Assembly: GCF_012985205.1 (NCBI RefSeq)
Contig: NZ_JABEKS010000001.1
Coordinates: 434,001-498,000, forward strand
Length of the DNA stretch: 64,000 nucleotides
Direction of reading: 5' to 3'
Source of the DNA: Planctomonas sp. JC2975
Lineage (GTDB): Bacteria; Actinomycetota; Actinomycetes; Actinomycetales; Microbacteriaceae
Made by a program: the position numbers and the translations under genes. Under the pieces are notes generated by a model that saw nothing but the letters and a program-made list of their open reading frames with translations, did no database searches and was not told the origin of the DNA. Shown in pieces: positions 42,151-48,893 of the stretch; within the stretch, counting starts at the first letter, position 1, and every line of letters begins with the position of its first letter.

Positions 42151-42318
42151 TCAGAGCTTGGTGCGGAACGTGAGCCCGGGGAGCACGCGCACGCTGAGCC
42201 GCCCGCGCGAGCTGAAGGTGACCCGGCCGACGCGCTTCGAGACGGAGGCGCCTGTCTTCGAGATGTTCACGTGGGTGCCGCGGCCGAGCGCGACCCGCTT
42301 GCGGACGTAGAGACCCAT
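42151..42318 (-). CDS. DUF4236-like small protein (55 aa)
   Basis: The protein GLYVRKRVALGRGTHVNISK, TGASVSKRVGRVTFSSRGR matches the start pattern of DUF4236 proteins (basic, beta-rich, with conserved N(I/L)SK(T/S)G). Its ATG overlaps the TM2 gene stop (ATGA), so the two are coupled in a leftward cargo operon. Function unknown. Confidence 0.7.
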   Translation of the reverse strand: MGLYVRKRVALGRGTHVNISKTGASVSKRVGRVTFSSRGRLSVRVLPGLTFRTKL

Positions 42319-42626
42319 CAGCGGATCCCCGCCGCGCGGCGCGCGTTGACCGTCTTCGTCTGCGACGGCAACGTGAAGAGGTCGACGATCGTGCCGATGC
42401 CGAAGATCCCGAACGTGAGCAGCCACAGGATGCCGCGGCCGATCTTCCCGAGGTAGAAGTGCTGGATGCCGGCGACACCGATCAGGGTGAACAGCACGAG
42501 CAGGTACGCAGTGGCTGCGTTGCGGGGCGGCAGCGGCGGCCCGTACGCGCCGGTGGGCGTGGCATTCACGTAGACAGTTGTCGGCGCGGGAGGCGTCGCC
42601 TGGGGCGAGGGAGTCTCGTTGCTCAT
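42318..42626 (-). CDS. TM2 domain membrane protein (102 aa)
   Basis: A Pro/Thr-rich N-terminus (about 1-35) is followed by a TM2 domain: AATAYLLVLFTLIGVAGIQHFYLGKIGRGILWLLTFG and IFGIGTIVDLFTLP, with the GxxHFYLG and DLF features of the family. Two membrane helices are expected. Encoded against the late operon with DUF4236, it is likely expressed from its own promoter in the lysogen; a role in the host envelope is inferred. Confidence 0.85.
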   Translation of the reverse strand: MSNETPSPQATPPAPTTVYVNATPTGAYGPPLPPRNAATAYLLVLFTLIGVAGIQHFYLGKIGRGILWLLTFGIFGIGTIVDLFTLPSQTKTVNARRAAGIR

Positions 42627-42900
42627 GGCGCGATCCTAGGCTCGGTCGGCGGACGGCTCTACGACCCGGTTGGGGGTAGCCAACGCAGCACAAACGTTCC
42701 GCCTCGCGTCTTGGCAAGTCGCTTCGGGGCGTCACGGGGCGCCGTGCCAAGAAGTTGAGGGCTGGTCGTTTTATTGACATTTGGCAACCAATTCCGAACC
42801 TATCGACTGCCCCCATATGAGGGATAGACCCACTATTGGGAGCTTCGCCGGCACCTTCCCTGTCGAGAGGATCTGGGCATCCAAATGCAAGGAGGAACGC
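42627..42900. promoter_or_regulatory. Divergent intergenic region with lysin promoter
   Basis: A consensus -35 TTGACA (42774-42779) is present on the plus strand; -10 candidates within 42797-42806 (CCTATC/TATCGA) are less clear. The remaining sequence is a 5' leader of about 90 bases ending with AAGGAGG (42889-42895) before the lysin TTG. No gene seen on either strand here. Confidence 0.5.
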
Positions 42901-43716
42901 TTGGTCACCTCAGATGCGAACACCGCACTCGAGTCCGGCCTCTCGCGTCGCTCGCTACTCGCCGGAGCTGGCACGTTGGCAGCCTTGAGCGTCATGGGAG
43001 GAGTCGTCATCTCGACGGCCCCGGCCCACGCTGCCTCGCCGCTGTCACTCAACCAGGTGAAGGCGATGGCGGTCGGTGAGACCGGACGCACCCTGGCCCA
43101 GGTCAAGAGCGACTTAGCAGTCACGGATCCGTGGCTCAGCTGGAGCGGAGAGTGGTGCGCCTGGTTCGTCACCTGGCTCCTCCACAACAACGGTCTTGGG
43201 ATGTTGGTCGACGCTGAAGACCCGTACCCCTTCTACCGTTCACAGGGCCGAGTCGGCACGGTTCCCACGACGGGCGCCTTGATCTTCTTTGGAAGCACTA
43301 CTTCCAGCATCGACCACGTTGGGCTCGTCTACGACTCGGCCAACGGCGTTGAAACGGTCGAGGGCAACGCGGGGTCAAACCCGTGGCCTTCGTCCGTCGT
43401 TCACCACAACACCAATCGCGGACAGTCCGCCATTGGATACGCATATCCGGTCTATTCCGGCTACGACTCGCTCCCAGGCGTCGGGGGCAACCCCGGCGGC
43501 GCAGCACCAGTCCCAACCTTGAAAGGAACCGACGTGTTCTACGTTGCTCGTAACGGAAGTGTCTACCTCATCGTGCCGCAGGGCGCCCAGAACTACGCGG
43601 TCGTGATGGGAGGCCAGGACAACCTCGGGAACATTCCCATGGTCACCTTCAACTGGGACACGTCGTGGGCTGCTTTCAAGAACACCGTGGTGAACGCGAG
43701 CAGCCTGCCCGCATAG
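42901..43716 (+). CDS. CHAP-domain endolysin with Tat-type signal peptide
   Basis: A 271-residue protein. TTG 42901 is chosen because AAGGAGG lies six bases upstream; the longer frame from 42781 lacks one. The N-terminus carries SRRSLLAGAG (Arg16-Arg17), a hydrophobic stretch and an AHA-A cleavage site after residue 44: a Tat-like signal. The CHAP domain has Cys86 (GEWCAWFVTW), His139 (IDHVGLVY) and Glu154/Asn156 (VEGNAG). The C-terminal 70 residues (GTDVFYVARNGSVYLIVPQG) form a separate, possibly wall-binding module. It cleaves peptidoglycan cross-bridges or stem peptides. Confidence 0.85.
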   Translation: MVTSDANTALESGLSRRSLLAGAGTLAALSVMGGVVISTAPAHAASPLSLNQVKAMAVGETGRTLAQVKSDLAVTDPWLSWSGEWCAWFVTWLLHNNGLGMLVDAEDPYPFYRSQGRVGTVPTTGALIFFGSTTSSIDHVGLVYDSANGVETVEGNAGSNPWPSSVVHHNTNRGQSAIGYAYPVYSGYDSLPGVGGNPGGAAPVPTLKGTDVFYVARNGSVYLIVPQGAQNYAVVMGGQDNLGNIPMVTFNWDTSWAAFKNTVVNASSLPA

Positions 43717-43731
43717 TTCGCAACGCTCGTC

Positions 43732-43774
43732 GCCCCCGCGACTGGCCTTTTTACGGCCGGGCGCGGGGGCTTTT
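43732..43774. terminator. Terminator after the endolysin
   Basis: GCCCCCGCG (43732-43740) pairs with CGCGGGGGC (43762-43770), followed by TTTT; an inner GGCC-TTTTTAC-GGCC hairpin sits in the loop. It overlaps the end of the convergent 94-residue gene. Confidence 0.85.
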
Positions 43775-44035
43775 CACCGTCGTTGGCGGGTATCCGGCGA
43801 ACGGGGTGACCCCGGTCGGTGTCGGGTCGTACAGGACGAGATCGTTCGCCTTCTCGAGCGAGTCGACAACGTTCATCAGCTGCCGTTTCTGCGGGTCTAT
43901 GTCCCACCGGAACAGCAGGTACCGGTCGCCTTGCCGGTGGTGCACTCGCTGGATGACGGCCTTCGGGAGGACCTTGTCGTTCCGCATCACGATCCACGTG
44001 TCGACGTCGAAACGGATAGGGCGCGGCTCGATCAT
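43751..44035 (-). CDS. Hypothetical cargo protein (94 aa)
   Basis: A compact protein (RPIRFDVDTWIVMRNDKVLPKAVI, YLLFRWDIDPQKRQLMNVVDSLEKANDLVLYD) with no recognised domain. The ATG at 44035 is preceded on the reverse strand by TTGCAT (44070-44065), a 17-base spacer and TACATT (44047-44042), six bases from the start, so transcription is probably leaderless and independent of phage late control. It is divergent from the P63C gene. Confidence 0.65.
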   Translation of the reverse strand: MIEPRPIRFDVDTWIVMRNDKVLPKAVIQRVHHRQGDRYLLFRWDIDPQKRQLMNVVDSLEKANDLVLYDPTPTGVTPFAGYPPTTVKSPRARP

Positions 44036-44167
44036 GACTCGAATGTATGTTCGACGATCACTTGATGCAAGGCGGCGGAATCACGGCGAGCGGACGGAAC
44101 CCTTCGGTATACGAACGCGCAAGCATCGCGCGCAAAATGCTTGCAACCGATGTACAATGCAAGCATG
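44036..44167. promoter_or_regulatory. Divergent promoter with GCAAGCAT operators
   Basis: Three copies of GCAAGCAT or its complement occur at 44119-44126, 44137-44144 and 44159-44166. The last two form a perfect 9-bp inverted repeat (44137-44145 with 44158-44166) around the -10 TACAAT (44153-44158). The right arm runs into the ATG at 44165. A protein bound here would block the promoter and start codon. Confidence 0.65.
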
Positions 44168-45208
44168 ACGGGCGACAATCAGCAGGCGAGCAACACGGGC
44201 CTATTTGAGGCAGAAGGGCGAGCTGCCGGGGGCAAGGCGCGAGCCGCGAGCATGAGTGCAGACGAGCGACGTGAGGTGGCGAAGAAGGGGGCGGCCGCTC
44301 GATGGGCGGAGATACCCACTGTCTACGCGGGGTCGGTGGATCGGCCCCTGATCATCGGGGACATCGAGATTGAGTGCTACGTCCTCGACGATGGAACCCG
44401 GGTGATCACCCAGGGTGCCTTGCTTCGCGCGCTTGGAAGGCACACTCGTGCCGCAGGTACAGACGCGGATGATGTCGATCCGCAGCTTCCGCCGATTCTT
44501 CAAGGAAAGGCAATCCGTCCGTACACCGCCGGGATCGGTGAAGAAGCACATCCGGTTGCCTTCCGCCTTCCGCAAGGTTCCAGAGCAAACGGTTACCGGG
44601 CTGAGCTGCTTCCGAAGATCTGCGAGGTGTATCTCGCCGCGAGGAGCGACAGGAAGCTGCCCGCGAATCAGCAGCGCATCGCAACGCAGGCAGAGATCCT
44701 GATCCGTGGACTTGCGACCGTCGGAATTATCGCCCTAGTCGACGAAGCCACTGGCTATCAGGAGATCCGCACCAAGGACGCCCTGTCGCGAATACTGCAG
44801 GCCTTTGTGGCGAAGGAACTGCAACCCTGGGTCAAGACCTTCCCGGCTGACTTCTACAAGGAGATGTTCCGGCTACGCGGACTTCCGTACGATCCGGCAT
44901 CCGTGCAGCGGCCGCAGTACTTCGGGAACCTGACGAATGACATCGTCTACGACCGCCTGGCTCCTGCTGTGCGGGATGAGCTCAAGCGTGAGCAGGCGAA
45001 ATCCGCCAAGACCGGTCGGATGTTCCAGTACCTGACCACAGACATTGGCTATCCCAAGCTGCGGGAGCACCTCGGATCAGTAGTCACCCTAATGAAGCTG
45101 AGCTCGAACTATGCGGAGTTCAAAGCCAAGCTCGATCTCATCCACCCTTCCTACAAGAAGAACATGCCTGCCCCGCTCTGGCTTGATGCCAGCGATCTGG
45201 GACTCTGA
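44165..45208 (+). CDS. P63C-domain protein
   Basis: A 347-residue protein. Residues 1-50 are a basic Ala/Arg region (GGKARAASMSADERREVAKKGAAARW). The C-terminal two thirds carry the P63C pattern: PKICEVYLAARSDRKLP, GIIALVDEATGYQEIRTKDAL, FVAKELQPWVKTFPADFY, FRLRGLPYDP, YFGNLTNDIVYDRLAPAV. P63C proteins occur in phages and bacteria without known function. ATG 44165 is six bases after TACAAT, so leaderless; TTG 44141 upstream is less likely. The operator symmetry suggests tight repression, perhaps autoregulation. Confidence 0.85.
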   Translation: MTGDNQQASNTGLFEAEGRAAGGKARAASMSADERREVAKKGAAARWAEIPTVYAGSVDRPLIIGDIEIECYVLDDGTRVITQGALLRALGRHTRAAGTDADDVDPQLPPILQGKAIRPYTAGIGEEAHPVAFRLPQGSRANGYRAELLPKICEVYLAARSDRKLPANQQRIATQAEILIRGLATVGIIALVDEATGYQEIRTKDALSRILQAFVAKELQPWVKTFPADFYKEMFRLRGLPYDPASVQRPQYFGNLTNDIVYDRLAPAVRDELKREQAKSAKTGRMFQYLTTDIGYPKLREHLGSVVTLMKLSSNYAEFKAKLDLIHPSYKKNMPAPLWLDASDLGL

Positions 45209-45221
45209 CCTACGGCCAGCC

Positions 45222-45253
45222 GGCCCCGTCTACTTCGGTAGGCGGGGCCTTTT
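45222..45253 (+). terminator. Terminator after the P63C gene
   Basis: An 11-bp stem (45222-45232 with 45239-45249; one G-T pair), loop CTTCGG, followed by TTTT (45250-45253). Confidence 0.88.
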
Positions 45254-45350
45254 CGGTATATCGCCCCACAGGGCGCGGGTGGCGTGCCAGTCTGGGCCGT
45301 GCGCGCCGGCCGGGGTCTTCAGACATTCTCCGACCGGTGCGTGCCCGACA

Positions 45351-45440
45351 TCAGCGGCGGTCATCGAGGATGCGGATCTCATCCTCGCGCGCTCGCAGGT
45401 TGTACAGCCGCCGCATCCACTCGTCGACGCGTGACTGATC
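45351..45440 (-). pseudogene. Remnant related to the small gene at 46149-46298
   Basis: The reverse strand encodes QSRVDEWMRRLYNLRAREDE, ending ILDDRR-stop; the gene at 46149-46298 encodes ARVDEGMRRLAAERAIEDE, ending INDQR-stop. DNA is also similar over about 85 bases. No plausible start with ribosome binding site is found upstream here, so it looks truncated. The rest of 45254-45514 holds only the upstream region of the HEPN gene. Confidence 0.5.
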
Positions 45441-45514
45441 TGAGTCTGGGGCATCCGCCGCCGACCGACTGTAGCTCCTTCCGGTACGGTGAGCAGCTAG
45501 ACAAGGAGGCCACG

Positions 45515-46144
45515 ATGGCTGACTCACCCGAATCTGGCTGGGAATACGAGACGAGGCGCCACGCCAATGATCCCGTTCATCCCAATCCTGCCTATCGCAT
45601 GAGCGCATACGAATTCGTTGACCATCGGCTTGAACCAGCGATCTCTAGCATTCTCTTCGAAGAGAACCGATTGCCATGGGCCGTAATCGATGCGTGGGCG
45701 CGCGCCGAATGGGCGCTTCGATCTGCGCGAGCCTTCCTGTCCTCCGAAGACGACGAGATTCGAAGGCAGACTTGGCTCGAGCTGCCGAAGCGTAAGGAAC
45801 TAATCGAGGATGTCATCAGGTTGATGCAAGAGCGCAACCAACCGCTGCCCAACGACTTCAAGAACGTTCTCACAAAGCTGTATTCGTTCCGGAACGACTT
45901 CGCACATAGTCAGATGCGGCCGGTACCCGACGAGCTCGCGCGAGGGGTCCGCTTCCTTCGGAAGCTTCAATGGGACCGAGGCGAGATCGTGACCCGTTCA
46001 TACAAGGAACTGCACAGCACAATGAATCGTGCCACTGATCTGATGAAGCTACTAACCGAGCGTGTGCCAGAAGCGCAGATCACGAATCAGGACCTACCCG
46101 AGCGCGAGAAGAAGCTTCTGCGCTCGGTGATCGGAGTCGACTGA
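45515..46144 (+). CDS. HEPN-domain protein, candidate defence RNase
   Basis: A 209-residue, largely helical protein; ATG 45515 has AAGGAGG upstream. The C-terminal part has the HEPN signature R-x4-H, Arg126 and His131, in LYSFRNDFAHSQM, preceded by helices with AWARAEWALRSARAF and RKELIEDVIRLMQERN. HEPN proteins include antiphage and toxin RNases. It is flanked by related small reverse-strand sequences, not by an MNT nucleotidyltransferase antitoxin. Defence or abortive-infection activity is inferred from motif and prophage right-end location. Confidence 0.7.
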   Translation: MADSPESGWEYETRRHANDPVHPNPAYRMSAYEFVDHRLEPAISSILFEENRLPWAVIDAWARAEWALRSARAFLSSEDDEIRRQTWLELPKRKELIEDVIRLMQERNQPLPNDFKNVLTKLYSFRNDFAHSQMRPVPDELARGVRFLRKLQWDRGEIVTRSYKELHSTMNRATDLMKLLTERVPEAQITNQDLPEREKKLLRSVIGVD

Positions 46145-46148
46145 CCAG

Positions 46149-46298
46149 TCAGCGCTGGTCGTTGATGTCGGGGATCTCGTCCTCAATCGCGCGCTCGGCA
46201 GCGAGCCGGCGCATCCCCTCATCGACACGCGCCTGCTCTTCTGGCGTCAGCAGAGCGTCGTCGGGTTGCTCGGAGTCGAAGGTTGGGCGTTCGCGCAC
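46149..46298 (-). CDS. Small helical protein (49 aa) beside the HEPN gene
   Basis: GTG 46298 is the shorter start; the frame remains open to ATG 46361, giving 70 residues. The product (RERPTFDSEQPDDALLTPEE, then ARVDEGMRRLAAERAIEDEI) is acidic and probably one or two helices. It converges on the HEPN gene, four bases from its stop. A remnant copy lies on the other side of the HEPN gene. An antitoxin-like role is speculative. Confidence 0.45.
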   Translation of the reverse strand: MRERPTFDSEQPDDALLTPEEQARVDEGMRRLAAERAIEDEIPDINDQR

Positions 46299-46399
46299 AC
46301 TTCGACCGTACGCCCAAGGACTTCTGGCGCGTGACGGCGACGTGTGCAGCATGGACCTCACGGCTCCGACAGTTGCCGGAGCTCGAGACAGACGAGACT

Positions 46400-46843
46400 A
46401 TGGGCTGTATGCAGCCGCAACTTCCGGCGAGTCCGTCCTTGGCCCAAGTCCGAGAAACGGTGAGCGCATCCCGCGGTTCTGATTGGTACCGCATTGGAAA
46501 CCGGGATCGAGCCATCTTCCAGCGCGCGGTCGCTCTAACGATCACATGGTCGGAGGAACGTGACGAGCCGGACTACACCGGGCATCCAGCATTCAAAAGC
46601 CCGAACCCACACCCCTACCTCATTGAACTGGCGTGGCACGGAGCCGTCATCGAGGAGGCAAGGGCGGTTTACGAGAACAAGGGAGGCGCCTACCTCCCGC
46701 AGCCGAGCAGACGCGGGAAGTTCTGGTACGCCACTCCCTGGCAGCGCGACATTGCCGCGCTAGTCACCGAACTCACGACGGGTTTGCCGTTCGACGAAGT
46801 GCTCGTGGCCTCCGACATCCGGATCAGGGAACGTGGAGTCTAG
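46400..46843 (+). CDS. Hypothetical protein at the prophage right end (147 aa)
   Basis: ATG 46400 is chosen; the frame extends to 46283 but that part overlaps the reverse-strand gene. Residues: RGSDWYRIGNRDRAIFQRAVAL, YLIELAWHGAVIEEARAVYENKGGAYLPQPSRRGKFWYATPW type segments and a C-terminal helix (ALVTELTTGLPFDEVLVASDI). No family recognised. It is the last prophage gene before the attR arm sites; its stop overlaps the first of them. Confidence 0.55.
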   Translation: MGCMQPQLPASPSLAQVRETVSASRGSDWYRIGNRDRAIFQRAVALTITWSEERDEPDYTGHPAFKSPNPHPYLIELAWHGAVIEEARAVYENKGGAYLPQPSRRGKFWYATPWQRDIAALVTELTTGLPFDEVLVASDIRIRERGV

Positions 46844-46860
46844 TCCGCATTTAGTCCGCA
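46841..46860. other. Candidate integrase arm-type sites, attR side
   Basis: TAGTCCGCA at 46841-46849 and again at 46852-46860, starting 11 bases apart, in the same orientation as the pair near attL. The A/T-rich stretch from 46861 to 46965, which holds no gene, connects them to the core. Confidence 0.6.
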
Positions 46861-46965
46861 AAACATCCAAATCCGGCCCGGCATGCTCAATCGCCACCGA
46901 TCATTGAATCCCTGATCAGCTAAAGAATCCAATCAGTCTCAATCAACGTCGAAACGGGCTCGAAT

Positions 46966-46990
46966 GTTCGAGCTCTACTACGGCGTGTAG
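46966..46990. repeat. attR core (25 bp)
   Basis: Perfect copy of 9787-9811, duplicating the last seven sense codons and stop of glnA without an upstream gene. Host sequence resumes at 46991. Confidence 0.95.
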
Positions 46991-47010
46991 GCACCAGACC
47001 GCCAAGACGC

Positions 47011-47044
47011 AAGTGGGTCGTCTCCTCTGGGAGACGACCCACTT
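47011..47044 (+). terminator. Native glnA terminator, displaced by the prophage
   Basis: A perfect 15-bp stem (47011-47025 with 47030-47044), loop TCTG, begins 20 bases after the glnA stop copy in attR. In the uninfected chromosome it would follow glnA directly. Confidence 0.85.
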
Positions 47045-47068
47045 CGTCGTTCAGGCGCGCGCTCCTAG

Positions 47069-47770
47069 TCAGCAATCTGCGTTGAGTGAGGACGGCGCCA
47101 CGATCGAATCAATCGCGCCATTCGTGGCCCTGACGATGACACCGAGGGAAGGATCGGCCGTTTGTGCAGTGTCGAGAACTCGGTCCCAATGACCCTCATA
47201 GTCACCGGAGTCATGCGGATGTCCTGAGACACCCGCGAAGTACGAGGCCCAGTCGCTGCCGATTCTCGCGCCGTTGGGTGTCGTCAGCGCGATCGGGGCC
47301 GACGAAACGCGGCTGAACACCGAGTATCCGCCGTTGGGCCACATCGTCTTGTCGGTGTACTCGGTGAGCTCGAGCGCGGGCCACTGGTATGTGGTCCAGC
47401 CTCCGCCGCACTTCTCCGGGGCATCGGACGCCACGACCGGGTCGCCGAGCAAAGTCGTCAGTTCATTGATGGCATCCTTGGGCGAGCCGGAATACGCGTA
47501 GTCGCCGAGACTGGATCCATCTGTCGCGTGAACGCGCAGGGAGGATGCGTCGACGATGATCGCGTCCGCTACGGGAACAGTCGACGTGGGTTTCGCCGTC
47601 TGGCCCGAATGTTGCGCCGTCTGCGAAGCCGTCGGGCCCGAATGTTGCGCCGTCTGCAAAGTCGTCGGGTCGGCGGACGCTACTGGTGACGCGCAACCGG
47701 AGAGCAGCAACACGGTCGCGGAAATGACCGCAAGGGAGGCTGAGATGCCTTTCAGGGACGAGATCTGCAC
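47069..47770 (-). CDS. Lipoprotein of unknown function
   Basis: A 233-residue protein with a lipoprotein signal: SLAVISATVLLLSGC, lipobox LSGC with Cys26. After it comes a short repeated linker (QTAQHSGPTAS, QTAQHSGQTAK), then a globular part with KCGGGWTTYQWPALELTEY and HPHDSGDYEGHWDRVLD. No family recognised. GTG 47770 lies six bases after a reverse-strand TATTTT, with no ribosome binding site, suggesting a leaderless mRNA. It is anchored to the outer face of the membrane. Confidence 0.75.
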   Translation of the reverse strand: MQISSLKGISASLAVISATVLLLSGCASPVASADPTTLQTAQHSGPTASQTAQHSGQTAKPTSTVPVADAIIVDASSLRVHATDGSSLGDYAYSGSPKDAINELTTLLGDPVVASDAPEKCGGGWTTYQWPALELTEYTDKTMWPNGGYSVFSRVSSAPIALTTPNGARIGSDWASYFAGVSGHPHDSGDYEGHWDRVLDTAQTADPSLGVIVRATNGAIDSIVAPSSLNADC

Positions 47771-48214
47771 GTGTGCAAAATAGCAGAGCGCCTACGCAAC
47801 CGGGGAGCAAACGATGATCACGGTTTCGACTCGGAAGGTTCGGCTGGCCGGGCATGATGAAGGGGCCGACGTCCCCCCGAACGCCGGCCCCCATCGATCA
47901 CGCCAGACAAAGCTGGCGACGAATTCCGGAACGAGGTCGTCATCGCGAGCCGACCCGAACAGCTCGTGGCACTGAGCACCGAATGGTCCGGAACTCGATC
48001 GCCCGACCGCCGCGAGATCTACTGAACTCGTTGCGTCCGTTGCAGTCGCCGCCCCGGTGCTCTCCTCTCCTCGCCGGAACCCGTTATGCAAAGCAGACCA
48101 GACTGTTGGACAGTTGGCAAGCATAAACTTGACAAGCGCCCAAACTGTGAGCGGCCGCAACTGGCCGAACCGGCACAAAGTTAGGATCGTCAGAAGCCCG
48201 GAGAAGGGATCGCC
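47771..48214. other. Intergenic region upstream of the TetR gene
   Basis: A 128-codon reverse frame (47792-48178) is open but has weak codon bias and no clear ribosome binding site. An imperfect inverted repeat ACAGTTGG (48110-48117) with CCAAACTGT (48140-48148) encloses a TTGACA (48129-48134) and may be a TetR operator. TAGGAT (48182-48187) is a possible -10 for the regulator. Confidence 0.4.
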
Positions 48215-48841
48215 GTGTCGAATGCATCAGTGCGCGCCGAGAACGCGCGCGTCGACAAGTTCGGCGATCGGCGCCGCATGCTCGCAGAATCCGCTCTCGC
48301 TGCCATTGCCGAGCACGGCTACGCCCAGACGGGTCTGCGGGACGTCGCACAGCACTCCGGACTCTCGCACGGCTCGTTGCACTACTACTTCGATGACAAG
48401 GACGACCTCGTCGCTCTCGCGGTATGGAACTACAAGTCCGAGTGCGCACGGCGATACGACCCGATCGTCGAGACCGCGGCCGACGGTGTCGAGTTCGTCC
48501 AACGGATCGGCAATGAGATGGCGAGCACGATGCGTGAGGACGCGTCACTTCATCGGCTCTGGTACGACCTCCGCAATCAGGCGCTCTTCACGCCGGGATT
48601 CCGCGAGACGATCATCGACATCGATCGGCTGCTGGAAGAGATGGTCTGGGCGATCGTCTCCAGGTATGCGGAGCTCGCCGGGCGACGACCGGCTATCAAC
48701 CAGGAGATCGCTTACTCACTGTTCGACGGCCTTTTCCAGAACGCCCTCATCCGGTTCCTGCGCGGCGACAAAGAAGCGGGCGATCGGCTCAGCATGGAGA
48801 TCGGGCTCCTTCTCGATCGCACCCTTGGCGATCCGGTGTGA
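48215..48841 (+). CDS. TetR-family transcriptional regulator
   Basis: A 208-residue protein; GTG 48215 has GAGAAGGG upstream. N-terminal helix-turn-helix: RRRMLAESALAAIAEHGYAQTGLRDVAQHSGLSHGSLHYYFDDKDDL (split motif, about 18-64). The C-terminal ligand domain (YDLRNQALFTPGFRETI, SLFDGLFQNALIRFLRGD) resembles the TetR_C_6-like group. It is adjacent to no obvious target operon; the palindrome upstream suggests autoregulation. Confidence 0.88.
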   Translation: MSNASVRAENARVDKFGDRRRMLAESALAAIAEHGYAQTGLRDVAQHSGLSHGSLHYYFDDKDDLVALAVWNYKSECARRYDPIVETAADGVEFVQRIGNEMASTMREDASLHRLWYDLRNQALFTPGFRETIIDIDRLLEEMVWAIVSRYAELAGRRPAINQEIAYSLFDGLFQNALIRFLRGDKEAGDRLSMEIGLLLDRTLGDPV

Positions 48842-48893
48842 TCGCCGCAGTCCGGTGAGGCGTTCGACGCACGAGTTCCACGCACGCGCAGAG

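Larger units (their letters stand above)
9787..46990. mobile_element. Siphovirus prophage integrated in the 3' end of glnA
   Basis: About 37.2 kb bounded by a perfect 25-bp direct repeat. It holds integrase, repressor, replication, packaging, head, tail, lysis and cargo genes in the usual order for actinobacterial siphophages with an HK97-type head. No interrupted structural gene was seen, so it may be inducible. Host sequence on each side (glnA and its own terminator at 47011-47044) would be rejoined by excision. Confidence 0.95.

Noticed and set aside
47792-48178. 128-codon reverse frame before the TetR gene
   Set aside because: Weak codon bias, no ribosome binding site and overlap with likely regulatory DNA.
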